DNA of 64,000 nucleotides. It comes from Gemmobacter serpentinus (lineage in GTDB: Bacteria > Pseudomonadota > Alphaproteobacteria > Rhodobacterales > Rhodobacteraceae). Positions 49,920 through 61,386 of the stretch are shown here, piece after piece. Position 1 is the stretch's first letter. Each line of letters opens with the position of its first letter. Under the pieces are notes generated by a model that had not been told where the DNA came from, did no database searches, and worked only from the letters and a program-made list of their open reading frames with translations. Made by a program: the position numbers and the translations under genes. Location of the stretch: positions 34,278 through 98,277 of the forward strand of contig NZ_WCHR01000019.1 of assembly GCF_008973825.1 (NCBI RefSeq), read 5' to 3'.

Positions 49920-51193
49920 CAGCCATCTTGCCGCGAAAGCCAAGCCTCAAGCCGCAGACGGATTTCGCCCGCGATGCCCTCATCCTCGATCTCGTCGATG
50001 GCTTCGGCCAGGAAGGCCAGCACCAAGAGCGATTGCGCCTGCCGCAGCGGCACACCGCGCGAGCGCAGATAGTAAAGTGCCGTGTCGTCAATCGCGCCCG
50101 AAGTCGATCCATGCGAGCATTTCACGTCATCGGCGTAGATTTCCAGCTCGGGCTTGGCGAGGAACTGCGCCGCCTCATCCAGCAACAGGCACTGGCTGAT
50201 TTGATAGCCATCGGTCTTCTGCGCGCCCGGCTTCACCAGGATCTTGCCCTGGAAGACGCCAACCGCGCCATTGCGCAGGACGTTCTTGAACACCTGACGG
50301 CTTTCGCACCGCTCGGCCGCATGGGTGATGAAAACGGTGTCGTCATGGTGATAATCACCATTGCCCAGGGCCGCGCCCGCGATATGCGCCATGGCGTCAT
50401 CACCGGTCAGCTCCAACACTGCCTCATTGCGGGTCATCACGCCATTGGCGGTCAGGGTAAAGCTCTTGAACAGCGATTCCGCGCCAAGACGGGCGAAGAT
50501 ATGGGTCGCCAGACGGCGGTCGTGATCGCGCCCCTGGATGCGGATATGGTGGAAGCGCGCGCCATCGGCGACCTCGACCTCCAGCACCTGGTTGAAGCGG
50601 GCCGCACCGGGGCCGCTTTCCAGAAGGGTCAGCTCTGCACCCTCCTCCAGCTTCACACAGTGATGAAGGATTGCATCGGAAGTATCTGATTCTTGCAGAT
50701 AAACCAGATGGATCGGTTTCGCGACCTGCCCTGTGACCCGGATCAGCACGCCCTCAGTCGCGGCAGCCGTGTTCAGCGCGGCCAGGGGGCGCGCCACCGG
50801 GTTCTGCCCGCGGGCCTCCAGCGTGCCGTAAAGCCCCTGCGCCCAATGGATATCCGCCGCCTGGCTCAGAAGCTCGACCCCCGCCGCTACCGGATCATCC
50901 GATTGCGCCGGATCGAACACACCATCGACAAAGACCAGCCGGACGCGGTCAATCGCGTCAAACAGCTGGGCCTCGTCGCTGGCATCAAACGGGGCTGCTG
51001 CAACCGGCGTCGCTGCGGTCAGCGTGGTCGGATCGGTGTAGCGCCAATATTCATCGCGCTTCGCGGGCAGACCCATGGCCTGCAGCCGCGCCACCGCATC
51101 GGCGCGAGCCCCGCCAGACCAGCCGCCCTGCGGCAGATCCAGCCCGGCCAGCCGCGCGACAGCGGCATCAAGTTTCGCCTGCGCGACCGCCAT
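49919..51193 (-). CDS. sufD: SufD scaffold component
   Basis: A 424-residue protein from ATG 51,193, which shares its A with the sufC stop. The C-terminal beta-helix half has the SufB/D core: KTDGYQISQCLLLDEAAQFLAKPELEIYADDVKCSHGSTSGAIDDTALYYLRSRGV, where CSHGSTSG is characteristic. The N-terminal half is more variable (KRDEYWRYTDPTTL). It forms the SufBC2D complex that builds Fe-S clusters in the cytoplasm. Confidence 0.93.
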   Translation of the reverse strand: MAVAQAKLDAAVARLAGLDLPQGGWSGGARADAVARLQAMGLPAKRDEYWRYTDPTTLTAATPVAAAPFDASDEAQLFDAIDRVRLVFVDGVFDPAQSDDPVAAGVELLSQAADIHWAQGLYGTLEARGQNPVARPLAALNTAAATEGVLIRVTGQVAKPIHLVYLQESDTSDAILHHCVKLEEGAELTLLESGPGAARFNQVLEVEVADGARFHHIRIQGRDHDRRLATHIFARLGAESLFKSFTLTANGVMTRNEAVLELTGDDAMAHIAGAALGNGDYHHDDTVFITHAAERCESRQVFKNVLRNGAVGVFQGKILVKPGAQKTDGYQISQCLLLDEAAQFLAKPELEIYADDVKCSHGSTSGAIDDTALYYLRSRGVPLRQAQSLLVLAFLAEAIDEIEDEGIAGEIRLRLEAWLSRQDG

Positions 51194-51948
51194 CACTGCA
51201 CCTCGGCCAGCAGATTGGCATAGCCGTTGTTCTCAACCTCAAGCGCCAGTTCCGGCCCGCCGGTCTTGATGATACGGCCATCGGCCATGATATGCACCAC
51301 ATCGGGTTTGATATGGTCCAGAAGCCGTTGATAATGCGTAATAACCAGGAAAGCGCGGCCTTCGCTGCGCAGGGCGTTCACGCCATCGGCCACCAGCTTC
51401 ATCGCATCCACGTCAAGACCGGAATCGGTCTCGTCCAGGATGCACATCTTGGGTTCCAGCATGGCCATTTGCAGGATCTCGTTGCGCTTTTTCTCGCCGC
51501 CCGAGAAGCCGACATTGACCGGACGCTTCATCATTTCCGCGTCGATCTTCAACGCCTTGGCCTTTTCGCGCACGATCTTCAGGAAATCGCCCGCGGACAG
51601 TTCGGCCTCACCGCGCGCCTTGCGCTGTGCGTTCACAGCGGTGCGCAGGAAAGTCATGTTGCCGACGCCCGGGATCTCCACCGGGTATTGGAAGGCCAGA
51701 AACAGGCCCGCCGCCGCGCGCTCTTCCGGCTCCATCTCCAGCAGCTCCACGCCATCCAGCGTGGCGGAACCATCAGTGACCTCATAACCGTCACGCCCAG
51801 ACAGGACATAGCTCAGCGTCGACTTGCCCGAGCCGTTCGGGCCCATGATCGCATGGACCTTGCCCGCCTCGACGGTCAGATCGACGCCCTTCAGGATCAC
51901 CTTGTCGTCTTCTTCAAGTTTGACGTGCAGGTTTTTGATTTCCAGCAT
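51193..51948 (-). CDS. sufC: SufC ATPase
   Basis: Start at ATG 51,948 (AAGGGCG before it; an ATG 15 bp earlier is the alternative) gives 251 residues. An ABC-type ATPase: Walker A GPNGSGKSTLSYVL (about 36-49), signature FSGGEKKRNEILQMA, Walker B CILDETDSGLDVDAM and a final histidine in VITHYQRLL. It binds SufB and SufD and drives their rearrangement during cluster assembly. Very conserved. Confidence 0.95.
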   Translation of the reverse strand: MLEIKNLHVKLEEDDKVILKGVDLTVEAGKVHAIMGPNGSGKSTLSYVLSGRDGYEVTDGSATLDGVELLEMEPEERAAAGLFLAFQYPVEIPGVGNMTFLRTAVNAQRKARGEAELSAGDFLKIVREKAKALKIDAEMMKRPVNVGFSGGEKKRNEILQMAMLEPKMCILDETDSGLDVDAMKLVADGVNALRSEGRAFLVITHYQRLLDHIKPDVVHIMADGRIIKTGGPELALEVENNGYANLLAEVQ

Positions 51949-51989
51949 TTTTTCGCCCTTCATTCTTTTGCCCGCACCGGGCGCATAGC

Positions 51990-53507
<1,518 letters not shown>

Positions 53508-53517
53508 CTATCCCTCC

Positions 53518-54561
53518 TTAGGCCCGCGCGCGGGTCTTGCGATATTGTGCGGTCCAGGCATCGGCAAAGCGCAGCACCTGGTCTTCGGTTGTGTCGGGCC
53601 CGATGGAGACCCGCAGCGCCGAGGCGGCCGCGATCTCGTCAAAGCCCATGGCGCGCAGAACCCGGCTGGCCCGAACCTTGCCGCTGGAACAGGCAGAACC
53701 CGCCGAGACGGCAAAGCCTGCCAGGTCCATCTGCATCACCTGCGTCTCGCCCTTCCAGCCGGGCGTCACGAGGCAAAGCGTGTTGGGCAGCCGCGCGCCA
53801 CCTTTCCCGACGGAAATAGTCTCATTCGCGGCGGCTGACAATGCTGACTCTAGAATATTTCTAATTTCAGCCACCCGCTCCCAGACACCATCGGCCAGAT
53901 CGCGCGCGGCGGCCTCGGCGGCGGCGGCGAAACCGGCGATACCGATCAGGTTTTCGGTTCCGGCGCGGCGGCCCATCTCTTGCCCGCCCCCCCTAAGCTG
54001 CGCTTGCAAGTCGATGCCGCGTTGCAGGATCAGCGCACCGATTCCCTTTGGCCCGCCCAGCTTATGCGCCGAAACGATCCCCATCCGGCAGCCCAGCCAG
54101 TTGAAGGCGAAGGGCAGCTTGCCGAAACCTTGCGTCAGATCGCAGAGCGCCAAGCCTTCCGGCAGGGCCTGCACGATGCCGGTCTCGGAATTGGCATATT
54201 GCAGCGCGGTGCAGGCCGGGTCCGCCACCGCCACCTGACCGGCGGCATCGACGCGGAGGTCCGGCGCGCACCAGACGCTGACCGCCTCATGTTCGATATC
54301 GCCGCAATGCAGGCCCTGACCGGCAGCCGCCAGCGCTGCCCCTTCGGTCGCGCCAGAGGTGAAGACGATATCCGCGCCGTCCGCGCCAAGGGCGGCCGCG
54401 AGCTGGCCGCGCGCCTTTTCCATCAAGGATTTGGCGGCGCGACCTTCGGCATGGACGGAAGACGGATTGCCCACCACATCCATCGCCGCGATCATCGCGG
54501 CGCGGGCCTCGGGGCGCAGCGGCGTCGTGGCGTTCCAGTCGAGATAGACGCGCGGGGCCAT
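53518..54561 (-). CDS. NifS/IscS-type cysteine desulfurase
   Basis: A 347-residue group I desulfurase from ATG 54,561, whose A is shared with the cysS stop. The start YLDWNATTPLRPEARAAM is that of the IscS group, the PLP lysine lies in VSAHKLGGPKG (Lys167), and the active cysteine is in SAGSACSSGKVRAS (Cys291) on the long mobile loop. It is shorter than E. coli IscS (404). A second desulfurase (SufS) ends the same operon, a combination usual in this family of bacteria. Confidence 0.88.
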   Translation of the reverse strand: MAPRVYLDWNATTPLRPEARAAMIAAMDVVGNPSSVHAEGRAAKSLMEKARGQLAAALGADGADIVFTSGATEGAALAAAGQGLHCGDIEHEAVSVWCAPDLRVDAAGQVAVADPACTALQYANSETGIVQALPEGLALCDLTQGFGKLPFAFNWLGCRMGIVSAHKLGGPKGIGALILQRGIDLQAQLRGGGQEMGRRAGTENLIGIAGFAAAAEAAARDLADGVWERVAEIRNILESALSAAANETISVGKGGARLPNTLCLVTPGWKGETQVMQMDLAGFAVSAGSACSSGKVRASRVLRAMGFDEIAAASALRVSIGPDTTEDQVLRFADAWTAQYRKTRARA

Positions 54562-55916
54562 CACAGCACCGGCAGCTTGGCCGGATCAAACCCGGTGCCG
54601 GGCAGCAGCTCCACCCCGGCCTTGGACATGCGCACCTCGACCCCGGCAGCGGTCAGTTCAGACTTCATCCGATCAACACCAGAGAAGTCCTTGCTTTGCA
54701 TCGCATTCTCGCGAAGCGCCGCAAGTGCTGCTGCGTGCGCCGACAGATCCACCGTGACCTCGGCCCAAGCCCCAAGCGCGGGCTCCAGCAACCCGATCAG
54801 CTGGGCCGAGGCCAAAAGGCCCGCGGCGTCACCCGCCGCAGCCAGTCGGTGCAGTTCCGCCAAAGCGCCCGCCGTGTTCACATCCTGCGACAGCGCGGCC
54901 ACCACCGCGTCCGACACCGCGCCGGGGGTCACCCCCTTGGTCAGCGCCCGCCATTTGCGTAAAGCTGCCTCGGCCTGCTGGGCCTTCTCATGCGTCCAGT
55001 CCATCGGTTTGGCGTAATGCGTGCCGAGATAGACCATGCGGATCACCTCGCCCGGATAGCCCTGATCCAGCAGGTCGCGCACGGTGAAGAAATTGCCCAA
55101 GGATTTGGACATCTTCTTGCCCTCGACCTGTAGCATCTCGTTATGCATCCAGATATTGGCGAACGCGCCAGAAGGGTTGGCGCAGCAGCTTTGCGCGATC
55201 TCGTTTTCATGATGCGGGAATTGCAGGTCGATCCCGCCGCCATGAATGTCGAAGGTCTCGCCCAGAAGCGCCTTGCTCATGGCCGAGCATTCGATATGCC
55301 AGCCCGGACGCCCACGACCCCAAGGGCTGTCCCAGCCCGGCAGATCATCGGTCGACGGCTTCCACAGCACGAAATCCATCGGATCGCGCTTATAGGGCGC
55401 AACCTCGACCCGGGCGCCCGCGATCATGTCATCGACCGAGCGCCCCGACAGTTTGCCATAGCCCGGAAAGCTGCGCACATCGAACAGCACATGGCCTTCG
55501 GCGGCATAGGCATGGCCGCGGGCAATCAGCGCCTCGATCATCGCAATCATCGGCGGGATATATTCGGTCGCGCGCGGCTCATGCGTGGGGCGCAGCGCGC
55601 CAAGCGCATCCATATCCGCGTGATACCAGCCGATGGTTTCATCGGTGATGTCGCGGATCGGGCGGCCGGTTTCGGCGGCCTTGGCGTTGATCTTGTCATC
55701 CACGTCGGTGAAATTGCGCACATAGGTAACGTGATCGTCACCGTAAGTATGGCGCAACAGCCGGAACAGCGTGTCGAACACCACGACAGGCCGGGCATTG
55801 CCGATATGGGCGCGGTCATAGACGGTCGGGCCGCAGACATAGATGCGGACCTTGCCGGGTTGCAGCGGCTGCAACACCTCTTCGCGGCGGGTCCTTGTGT
55901 TCCACAGCCTGATCAT
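54561..55916 (-). CDS. cysS: Cysteinyl-tRNA synthetase
   Basis: A 451-residue class I synthetase. The N-terminal catalytic fold has [20 protein letters not shown] with the HIGN form of the HIGH motif, [12 protein letters not shown] with zinc-binding residues, [15 protein letters not shown], and the KMSKS loop in [12 protein letters not shown]. The C-terminal domain (from about 320) is slightly short. It charges tRNA-Cys. Its stop overlaps the start of the desulfurase gene, so a synthetase and a cysteine-consuming enzyme are translationally coupled. Confidence 0.94.
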   Translation of the reverse strand: MIRLWNTRTRREEVLQPLQPGKVRIYVCGPTVYDRAHIGNARPVVVFDTLFRLLRHTYGDDHVTYVRNFTDVDDKINAKAAETGRPIRDITDETIGWYHADMDALGALRPTHEPRATEYIPPMIAMIEALIARGHAYAAEGHVLFDVRSFPGYGKLSGRSVDDMIAGARVEVAPYKRDPMDFVLWKPSTDDLPGWDSPWGRGRPGWHIECSAMSKALLGETFDIHGGGIDLQFPHHENEIAQSCCANPSGAFANIWMHNEMLQVEGKKMSKSLGNFFTVRDLLDQGYPGEVIRMVYLGTHYAKPMDWTHEKAQQAEAALRKWRALTKGVTPGAVSDAVVAALSQDVNTAGALAELHRLAAAGDAAGLLASAQLIGLLEPALGAWAEVTVDLSAHAAALAALRENAMQSKDFSGVDRMKSELTAAGVEVRMSKAGVELLPGTGFDPAKLPVL

Positions 55917-55977
55917 CGCGGGCCTCCTCGGTCACTCCGGGCTGCCGGATAGCGGTTTCGCGCGACTTTGGGAAGCC

Positions 55978-57786
55978 TCAGGCCTTCTCGGCCAGATCCA
56001 GCCATTCCTCTTCGGCGGCCTCCAGCGCGGATTGGCGCTCAGCCATCATCTCGGTCGCCTTGCGGAACTTCACCGGATCCTTGGAAAATAGGTCCGGGTC
56101 GGCCAGCAACTCGCCCAGTTTGGCAATCTCGCGCTCCAGCTTGGCAATCACCTCGGGCAGCGCATCAAGGCGCTTGCGTTCGGTGAAGGACAGGCCATCC
56201 GGCTTTTTCGCGGCGGGTGCCGCAGGCGTCGAGACAGGCTTTGCCGCCGGTTTGGCCGCAGGCACCTCGGCCTCGACCGCGCCGCGCTGCGCCTGATAAT
56301 CGCTCCAGCCGCCGGCATAGACGGTGGCCCGACCCTGACCTTCCAGCGCGATGGTGGTGGTCGCCACGCGGTCGATGAAATCGCGATCATGGCTGACCAG
56401 CAGCACCGTGCCGTCATATTCGCCAAGGATATCCTGCAACAGATCCAGCGTTTCCACATCCAGATCGTTGGTCGGTTCGTCCAGAATCAGCAGGTTTGAC
56501 GGCTGCGCCATCAGCTTGGCCAGCAGAAGCCGGGCCTTTTCCCCACCCGACAGCGATTTGACCGGCGCGCGGGCCTGCAATTCGTTGAACAGAAAGTCCT
56601 TGAGGTAAGCCACCACATGTTTCGGCGTGCCCCGCACCATGACCTGATCGGAGGCACCAGAAACCGACATCAGCGGATCGCCGGTCAGGTTTTCCCAAAG
56701 GCTGGCCTCGGGGTCCAGACGCGCGCGGCTTTGGTCGAAAACCGCGATTTCCAGATTGGTGCCAAGACTGACCTCACCGGCATCGGGGGCCTCTTGCCCG
56801 ATCAGCATCTTCAAGAGCGTGGTCTTGCCAATGCCGTTCGGGCCGACAAAGGCCACGCGATCGCCCCGCAGCACGCGGATATCGAAATCCCGGATGATCG
56901 CCTTGTCGCCGTAGGATTTGGTCAACCCCTTGGCGTCGATCACCTTCTTGCCCGAGGTGGTGCCGCTGTCGAGTTCCAGCGCCGCCGTGCCCTGTCGGCG
57001 GATCATCGATGACCGCTGTTCACGCAGATCCTGCAAGGCGCGCACCCGGCCCATGTTGCGTTTGCGCCGGGCCGAAATGCCCTCGACCGCCCATTTCGCC
57101 TCATGCTTGATCTTGCGATCCAGCTTGTGACGGGCCTCGTCTTCCTCGGCCCAGATCTGCTCGCGCCATTCCTCGAACCCGTCAAACCCCTGCTCACGGC
57201 GCCGCACCTCGGCGCGATCCACCCAGAGCGTGGCGCGCGTCAGCGCGCGCAGGAAGGCGCGGTCATGGCTGATCAGCACGAAGGCGGTGCGGGTTTCGGC
57301 CAGCTCGCGCTCCAGCCACTGGATCGCCTGAATGTCCAGATGGTTGGTCGGCTCGTCCAGCAGCATCAATTCCGGTGCCTCGGCCATCAGCTTGGCCAGG
57401 GCGGCGCGGCGGCGCTCCCCGCCCGAGGCCGAGGCGACCGGGGTTTCCGGATCGAACTTCAGGCCTTCGGCCACGACCGAGACCTTATAGGCCTCGTCCT
57501 CCGGCAGACCGGAGGCCGCGTAATCCCCCAGCGTGGCGAAGCCCGAAAGATCGGGGTCCTGTTCCATATAGCCGACCGTCACACCGGGCGGCACCACGCG
57601 GTTGCCGACATCGGCTTCGGTCAGCCCCGCCATGATCTTCATCAGGGTGGATTTGCCCGATCCGTTGCGCCCCACCAGCGCCACCCGGTCGCCAGGCTGA
57701 ACCACGAGGTCGAGCCCCTCGAACAAGGGATTGCCACCAAAGGTGAGCGAGATGCCGGAAAGCTGAAGAAGGGGTGCGCGTGCCAT
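55978..57786 (-). CDS. ABC-F family ATPase (Uup/EttA type)
   Basis: Start at ATG 57,786 (MARAPLLQLSGISLTFGGNPLFEGLDLVV) gives 602 residues. Two ABC domains without membrane parts: Walker A GRNGSGKSTLMK and GPNGIGKTTLLK, signatures SGGERRRAALAKLM and SGGEKARLLLAKLM, and both Walker B ELMLLDEPTNHLD and LLILDEPTNDLD. The linker between domains (about 240-320) and a C-terminal coiled coil of about 80 residues (LPEVIAKLEREIAKLGELL) fit the Uup group. ABC-F proteins act on stalled ribosomes or, for Uup, on ribosome assembly and DNA. Confidence 0.9.
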   Translation of the reverse strand: MARAPLLQLSGISLTFGGNPLFEGLDLVVQPGDRVALVGRNGSGKSTLMKIMAGLTEADVGNRVVPPGVTVGYMEQDPDLSGFATLGDYAASGLPEDEAYKVSVVAEGLKFDPETPVASASGGERRRAALAKLMAEAPELMLLDEPTNHLDIQAIQWLERELAETRTAFVLISHDRAFLRALTRATLWVDRAEVRRREQGFDGFEEWREQIWAEEDEARHKLDRKIKHEAKWAVEGISARRKRNMGRVRALQDLREQRSSMIRRQGTAALELDSGTTSGKKVIDAKGLTKSYGDKAIIRDFDIRVLRGDRVAFVGPNGIGKTTLLKMLIGQEAPDAGEVSLGTNLEIAVFDQSRARLDPEASLWENLTGDPLMSVSGASDQVMVRGTPKHVVAYLKDFLFNELQARAPVKSLSGGEKARLLLAKLMAQPSNLLILDEPTNDLDVETLDLLQDILGEYDGTVLLVSHDRDFIDRVATTTIALEGQGRATVYAGGWSDYQAQRGAVEAEVPAAKPAAKPVSTPAAPAAKKPDGLSFTERKRLDALPEVIAKLEREIAKLGELLADPDLFSKDPVKFRKATEMMAERQSALEAAEEEWLDLAEKA

Positions 57787-57862
57787 GGCAGCGAGGTAGC
57801 GATGCCCAAGCGCAAGGTCAAGGCGGGCTGGATAAACCCAGGCGGACTGCGTCAGGCCCAAT

Positions 57863-58597
57863 TCAAGACTTTGCCACCGCGCGGAACAGCCCCTGCCGCG
57901 CGGGGGGAATTGTCGCGATCTCTACCGCCGTAAAGACATGCAGCGTGTCCATCGCCCGGTCGATCACCGCGTGATCGGAGACCCAGCCGCCGATGCCGAG
58001 ATAAAGCCGCAGCAGCGGCGGCAGCGCGGCCAGGGCCTGACGCCGGTCTGCCGCCCCTTCGGGCAGGTCCAGCACCTCGGCCGCGCGGCGATCGGGGCGC
58101 CAACGCTGCGGCCCCAGATGGCCCGCACGCAGATGCCGCAACGCGGTATCGTGACCCGCGGGCTCTGCCCCCGCGAAAGAGGCACAGCCAAACAGCAGCG
58201 CGATGTCATAGCCATCCACCAGCCGCGCCATCGCGCCAAAGGCCAGCCGCAACAGATCAGGGTCAGGCAGGCCGGGGCGCGCGCAAAACCGCCCCAGTTC
58301 CAGGCAGCGCCCCGGATAGGCCGCAAGCCGCGTCAGATCGTAAAACTGCGCTGAATAGCTTTGCCCGATCTCGGAAGCCGGGCACGCAAGCAGCCGATAA
58401 CAGGCCAGAAGCGCCCCGGTCTCATCCTCGATCAGCATATGGCCGCAGATCGAATCGAAGCCATCGGTATCCAGCCCCGGCCGTCCAAAGAAGGCTTCAT
58501 GCCGCAGGGCCTGCGCCCGCGCGATGTCGGCATCCGACCGGGCCAGCCGGGCGCAGAGACGGCCCTTCCGCAACGGCTCCATTCGGATCTCGCGCAA
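57863..58597 (-). CDS. olsB: L-ornithine N-alpha-acyltransferase OlsB
   Basis: A 244-residue GNAT-fold acyltransferase. The start is probably TTG 58,597, which has AGGAGG at the correct distance; the ATG at 58,582 is about 20 bp from it. KGRLCARLARSDADIARAQALRHEAFF and LLACYRLLACPASEIGQSYSAQFYDLTRLAAYPGRCLELGRFCARP are typical of OlsB, the first enzyme of ornithine-lipid synthesis, which adds a 3-hydroxy fatty acid to ornithine. OlsA is not in the window. It lies between the ABC-F gene and bamE on the same strand. Confidence 0.85.
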   Translation of the reverse strand: MREIRMEPLRKGRLCARLARSDADIARAQALRHEAFFGRPGLDTDGFDSICGHMLIEDETGALLACYRLLACPASEIGQSYSAQFYDLTRLAAYPGRCLELGRFCARPGLPDPDLLRLAFGAMARLVDGYDIALLFGCASFAGAEPAGHDTALRHLRAGHLGPQRWRPDRRAAEVLDLPEGAADRRQALAALPPLLRLYLGIGGWVSDHAVIDRAMDTLHVFTAVEIATIPPARQGLFRAVAKS

Positions 58598-58636
58598 GCT
58601 GGCCTCCTGCCCCGGTCCAGGGTTTCGCCGGTCGCG

Positions 58637-59107
58637 TCAGTCGACCAGCTGATCCGCCCGCAGACGTCCGATCGAGCTGAAGATCTGCCGCAGGAAGCTG
58701 ACGCCCTTGATATTGCTGTCGGTCACACGGCGCGACAGCGGCACGATCTGGCCGCGTTCCAGCCCGAAACGCTCGACATTGCTGACAGTGCCGCCCTGCG
58801 AGAAGGTGATCGCCACGACCTGACGGTCGATCTCTTGCGGCTCGCGCGCACCATAGTGCTTCCAGCGGCTTTGCACATAGAACCAGCCGATATCATTGAG
58901 CAGACCCGAGGCCGAAGGACGGCCGATCTTTTCGGCCACCGCCTCGCGGGTGTCACCAATGGAGACCAGCGCCATCTCCTGATCCGAAGGGATATAGCCG
59001 TGATTCCGGTAGGTCGGGGCACAGGCCACCAGCGTCACCATCAGCAGGCCAGCGGCGAGCCAAGGGGCAACCCGCCGTCCGTTCCGCACATCGCGTGCCT
59101 CAGCCAT
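58637..59107 (-). CDS. bamE: Outer-membrane assembly lipoprotein BamE
   Basis: A 156-residue lipoprotein: a signal peptide WLAAGLLMVTLVACAPT with lipidated Cys at about residue 29, then the SmpA/OmlA domain (SIGDTREAVAEKIGRPSASGLLNDIGWFYVQSRWKHYGAREPQEIDRQVVAITFSQGGTVSNVERFGLE). As part of the Bam complex it helps insert beta-barrel proteins. It is divergent from yceD, with a gap of 196 bp in which I see no clear promoter. Confidence 0.88.
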   Translation of the reverse strand: MAEARDVRNGRRVAPWLAAGLLMVTLVACAPTYRNHGYIPSDQEMALVSIGDTREAVAEKIGRPSASGLLNDIGWFYVQSRWKHYGAREPQEIDRQVVAITFSQGGTVSNVERFGLERGQIVPLSRRVTDSNIKGVSFLRQIFSSIGRLRADQLVD

Positions 59108-59303
59108 GATCGCTCCCGTTCATTGCCGGAGCAGGGCCTTGCCAAGGCAAACGCCGCCGCCTATCCCGGTATCTCGTCTCAACTGCCCAAGCACAAGGGC
59201 TCAGGCTCCGGCTTACAGCAAGGTCGGGCCATTGTTCAAGGAAGGAACGCACGGCCCCGCCGGCCTCTGCCACCCTCCTGCCACCCGTGATGAGGAGATC
59301 CGC

Positions 59304-59873
59304 ATGTCGGACGCTGCCGCAGACCAGCCCTTCAGCCAGCCGCTGCGCATCGCGGCCCTTGCCGCCCGCAAACCCACCCGCTTTCGCCTTGAATCCGATG
59401 AGGCGCAACGCGCGGCCATCGCACAGGACCTCGGGCTGACCGCACTGCATCGCCTGTCCTTCAAGGGTGAATTGCGCCCGCTGCGCAGCCGCGACTGGGA
59501 ACTGGTCGGCGATCTTTTGGCCGAGGTGGAACAGCCCTGTTCGGTCACGCTGGTGTCGGTGCGCACCGCCATCAGCGAAAAGGTGGAGCGGCGCTATCTT
59601 GCCGATATGCCAGACCCCGAGGGCGACGAGATCGAAATGCCCGAAGATGACAGCGAGGAACCCCTGCCCGCCGTGGTCGATCCCGGTGCGGTGGCGATCG
59701 AGGCGCTGTCGCTCTCCATTCCGGCCTATCCGCGCGCGCCGCAGGCCGAACTCGGCGAGGCGGTCTATACCGGAAAAGGGGTGGCTCCGCTGCGCGATGA
59801 GGATCTGCGGCCGTTTTCCGGCCTTGCGAGCCTTGCACAGAAACTGGAATCGGGGCAGAAGGACGACGGTTGA
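59304..59873 (+). CDS. yceD: YceD/DUF177 family protein
   Basis: Start at ATG 59,304 after GGAG gives 189 residues. The DUF177 domain is recognised from ALHRLSFKGELRPLRSRDWELVGDLLAEVEQPCSVTLVSVRTAISEKVERRYL, and a long acidic insert (DPEGDEIEMPEDDSEEPLP) precedes the C-terminal SIPAYPRAPQAELGEAVYT. The usual Cys-x2-Cys near the domain core is reduced to one cysteine. The protein affects 23S rRNA maturation and is normally encoded just before rpmF, as here. Confidence 0.82.
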   Translation: MSDAAADQPFSQPLRIAALAARKPTRFRLESDEAQRAAIAQDLGLTALHRLSFKGELRPLRSRDWELVGDLLAEVEQPCSVTLVSVRTAISEKVERRYLADMPDPEGDEIEMPEDDSEEPLPAVVDPGAVAIEALSLSIPAYPRAPQAELGEAVYTGKGVAPLRDEDLRPFSGLASLAQKLESGQKDDG

Positions 59874-59917
59874 GCGCATCAAGGCAATCGGCCTGCGGGG
59901 CATGAGCAATAAAAGGC

Positions 59918-59945
59918 TTGCACCCCACAGGAATCCGTCTATGTT
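59918..59945 (+). promoter_or_regulatory. Possible sigma-70 promoter of rpmF
   Basis: TTGCAC (59,918) and TATGTT (59,940) are separated by 16 bp, about 105 bp before rpmF. A CAGGGGCTTGCCCCCT hairpin near 60,020 could form in the leader. Read by eye; alternative promoters are possible. Confidence 0.4.
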
Positions 59946-60050
59946 CCGCGCCTCACAAACACGGTGAAATCAACGGGCTCCGCATGGGCGGTGTTTCAAG
60001 TTTCACGAAAGAAAACAGGGGCTTGCCCCCTCCTACCCCGAGGTTGAGAC

Positions 60051-60257
60051 ATGGCCGTCCCTCAGAACCGAGTCACCCGTTCGCGTCGCAATATGCGCCG
60101 TTCGCATGACGCTCTCGTTGCCGGCAACCCGGCAGAATGCTCCAACTGTGGCGAACTGAAGCGCCCGCACCACGTTTGCGGCGCCTGCGGCCACTATGAC
60201 TCGCGCGAAGTTGTCGCCGTGAGCAAGGAAGTCGACGTGGACGAGGACGCGGCGTAA
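60051..60257 (+). CDS. rpmF: 50S ribosomal protein L32
   Basis: A 68-residue ribosomal protein. [22 protein letters not shown] is the universal L32 start, followed by a zinc-ribbon-like [26 protein letters not shown] with four cysteines. It belongs to the large subunit near the peptidyl-transferase centre region. It is in the standard order yceD-rpmF-plsX-fabH, which couples ribosome and membrane synthesis. The four-cysteine form suggests the zinc-dependent (C+) version. Confidence 0.96.
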   Translation: MAVPQNRVTRSRRNMRRSHDALVAGNPAECSNCGELKRPHHVCGACGHYDSREVVAVSKEVDVDEDAA

Positions 60258-60285
60258 GCCGCGCTCCCCTGCCGACTGGCCGCCA

Positions 60286-61386
60286 ATGTCGAACGGAACC
60301 CAAATTCCGCAAGAGGGCGCGCCGCGCACAGTCATTTCACTGGACGCCATGGGCGGGGATCAGGGGCCGGCAGCGGTTGTTGCCGGTCTTGTTGATTCTG
60401 CGCGCGCCGATTTCGGGCTGGATTACATCCTGCATGGGGATGAGGCTGTGCTTGCACCGCTGCTGGCCCCGCATTCCGATCTTGCCCCCCGCATCACGCT
60501 GCGCCATGCGCCGCGCGTGGTGACCATGCATGACAAGCCCAGCCAGGTGATGCGCCATGGCGACGGCACATCGATGTGGTCCTGCATCGACAGTGTGAAG
60601 AATGGCGAGGCCACGGTCGCGGTCAGCTGCGGCAATACTGGTGCCCTTATGGCGGTCAGCATGATCCGCCTGCGCAAGATTGCGGGCGTGAACCGCCCCG
60701 CCATTGCCTGTCTCTGGCCCTCGCGCAATCCGGGTGGCTTCAATGTCATGCTCGATGTCGGGGCCGATATCCGCGCCGAGGCCGAAGACCTGTTGCAATA
60801 TGCCACCATGGGCGCGGCCTATGCCCGCAATGGTCTGCACCTGAAGCGCCCGCGCGTCGGGTTGCTGAATGTCGGCACCGAAGAGCACAAGGGCCGGGCC
60901 GAGCTGAAAGTGGCGCATGACCGCATGGTTCTGGCGCAGGACGCAGCGGGCTTTGAGTTTGTGGGCTTTGTAGAAGGGGGCGATATCCCTTCATCGCGGG
61001 TTGATGTCATCGTGACCGATGGCTTTACCGGCAATATTGCCCTGAAGACCGGCGAAGGCACCGCCAAGCTGATGGCCGAGTTCATGCGACAGGTCTTCAC
61101 TGGCGGCATCCTGTCGAAACTTGCGGCGCTGTTGCTGATGCGATCGCTGAAACGGCTCAGCAGCCGGATGGACCCGCGCCGCATCAATGGCGGGGTGTTC
61201 CTTGGCCTGAATGGCACGGTGGTGAAAAGCCATGGCTCGGCCGACGCGACCGGGGTCGCCGCCGCGATCCGGCTGGCAGCCCAACTGGCGCGGTCGGGCT
61301 TCAATGACCGGCTGGCCGCCCGGCTTGCATCCGCGGAAGCCGCGGGGCAGGATGGCTCCGAGCAGAAAAACGGTGAGCAAAAATGA
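60286..61386 (+). CDS. plsX: Phosphate acyltransferase PlsX
   Basis: A 366-residue protein. TVISLDAMGGDQGPAAVVAGLVDSA at residues 15-39 is the PlsX signature, and DVIVTDGFTGNIALKTGEGTAKLM and NGGVFLGLNGTVVKSHGSAD complete the conserved sites. The enzyme makes acyl phosphate from acyl-ACP, the first step of bacterial phospholipid synthesis with PlsY. It is peripheral to the membrane. Its end overlaps the fabH start by 4 bp. Confidence 0.95.
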   Translation: MSNGTQIPQEGAPRTVISLDAMGGDQGPAAVVAGLVDSARADFGLDYILHGDEAVLAPLLAPHSDLAPRITLRHAPRVVTMHDKPSQVMRHGDGTSMWSCIDSVKNGEATVAVSCGNTGALMAVSMIRLRKIAGVNRPAIACLWPSRNPGGFNVMLDVGADIRAEAEDLLQYATMGAAYARNGLHLKRPRVGLLNVGTEEHKGRAELKVAHDRMVLAQDAAGFEFVGFVEGGDIPSSRVDVIVTDGFTGNIALKTGEGTAKLMAEFMRQVFTGGILSKLAALLLMRSLKRLSSRMDPRRINGGVFLGLNGTVVKSHGSADATGVAAAIRLAAQLARSGFNDRLAARLASAEAAGQDGSEQKNGEQK